A DNA stretch of 64,000 nt from contig NZ_JAKVIR010000010.1 in the NCBI RefSeq assembly GCF_022601975.1, positions 103,316 to 167,315 of the forward strand, in the 5' to 3' direction. This DNA is from Pontibacter sp. E15-1 (GTDB lineage: Bacteria; Bacteroidota; Bacteroidia; Cytophagales; Hymenobacteraceae). Under the pieces are notes generated by a model, which saw only the letters and a list, made by a program, of their open reading frames with translations, was not told where the DNA came from and did not search any database. A program made the translations under genes and the position numbers. Shown piece after piece: positions 63,655 to 64,000 of the stretch. Position 1 is the stretch's first letter. Each line of letters starts with the position of its first letter.

Positions 63655-64000
63655 ATGCAAGTTCCAGATTTAAGCCAAGCCAACTACCGCTTCATGCTCA
63701 GTTTAACGTCTTTAAAGGTAGAGGAGTTTTTCGAGCTGTTGTCTTATTTTGCCCCCTTGTGGGAGCGCTACCACCGCCACTATGACCTGCAAGGCAGGCC
63801 AAGGCGGATAGCCAAGTACTCCGAGCACGCCTCGATGAGCCTGCGGGGCAGCGCCAGGAAGCTCTTTTTTGTGCTTGTCTGCCTGAAGCAAAATGCCCTG
63901 CAGTGCTATCACGCCATGGGCTTTGCCATGAGCCAGGGCAAAGTGAGCCAGTGGCTCAAGGTGCTGCTGCCCTTGCTGGAGGAGGCCCTGCGGCGGATGC
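63655..64000 (+). mobile_element. IS element transposase, N-terminal part (cut by window end)
   Basis: From ATG 63655 the frame is open to the window end (about 115 residues): MQVPDLSQANYRFMLSLTSL, then ERYHRHYDLQGRPRRIAKY and a helix-turn-helix-like ALQCYHAMGFAMSQGKVSQW. This matches the N-terminal HTH part of IS5-superfamily transposases whose DDE domain would lie to the right. The left IS end is probably between 63540 and 63654 but I cannot define the terminal repeat without the right end. Confidence 0.7.

Noticed and set aside
1..64000. tRNA, rRNA or known riboswitch genes
   Set aside because: I looked for cloverleaf-like and conserved riboswitch patterns in the intergenic gaps and saw none I could support; covariance-model searches (tRNAscan-SE, Infernal) would settle this.

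Overview
The window looks like chromosomal DNA of a pigmented Bacteroidota, most likely order Cytophagales and plausibly a Pontibacter/Hymenobacter relative (genus is inference). Support: a SusC/SusD pair, a type IX secretion (gliding-motility type) C-terminal domain protein, a single-cytochrome sdhCAB operon, the Bacteroidota dcw order mraZ-rsmH-ftsL-ftsI-murE-mraY-murD-ftsW-murG-murC-ftsQ-ftsA-ftsZ, a CrtZ/CrtW/CrtYcd carotenoid cluster, and promoters of the Bacteroidota form TTG-N19/20-TAnnTTTG. Most genes are GC-rich; 37.7-38.4 kb and 62.2-63.6 kb are visibly more AT-rich.

Layout. 0-3.3 kb: phenylacetate catabolism (paaB cut by the left edge, paaA, a TetR-type regulator with an operator inside its own promoter, and a divergent enoyl-CoA hydratase). 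3.3-10.7 kb: carotenoid genes crtZ, a CarH/LitR-like MerR regulator, an ECF sigma factor, crtI, crtB, a secreted protein of unknown function, crtY(cd), ispH and crtW; the predicted end product is a ketolated, hydroxylated carotenoid such as astaxanthin. 10.8-12.2 kb: an outer-membrane protein, then a gene-free stretch ending in a dense regulatory block (DnaA boxes, MraZ boxes, promoter). 12.2-28.1 kb: the dcw division/cell-wall operon, interrupted by a small four-helix-bundle gene between mraY and murD. 28.4-32.7 kb, minus strand: FMN reductase and sdhCAB. 32.9-37.1 kb: a large secreted fibronectin-like protein, a DCC thiol protein and fabD. 37.2-39.7 kb, minus strand: GNAT acetyltransferase, a membrane-protein gene broken by an amber codon, folK, and an alpha/beta hydrolase. 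40-42.5 kb: polyprenyl diphosphate synthase, a TonB-C-like secreted protein, a methyltransferase.

42.5-62.1 kb is the most interesting block: a carbohydrate locus with SusC/SusD, a two-domain DUF1080 lipoprotein (3-keto-glycoside hydrolase family), a Tat-exported Gfo/Idh oxidoreductase, a PmoA-like secreted protein, a LacI regulator, the hexuronate route (mannonate oxidoreductase, UxuA, UxaC), a cytoplasmic Gfo/Idh protein, an ExuT-like transporter and a lipoprotein dehydrogenase with a fused cytochrome c. No ordinary glycoside hydrolase or polysaccharide lyase is visible. I infer an oxidation-dependent deglycosylation route feeding glucuronate into the Uxa/Uxu pathway, with LacI-type palindromes before susC and before the mannonate oxidoreductase gene tying the operons together. 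The right edge (62.2-64 kb) is accessory: a DUF2071 protein, a RelE/ParE toxin-antitoxin pair and a transposase cut by the window end.

Across the whole window the octamer GGTATAAA (either strand) is strongly over-represented, both in genes and between them.
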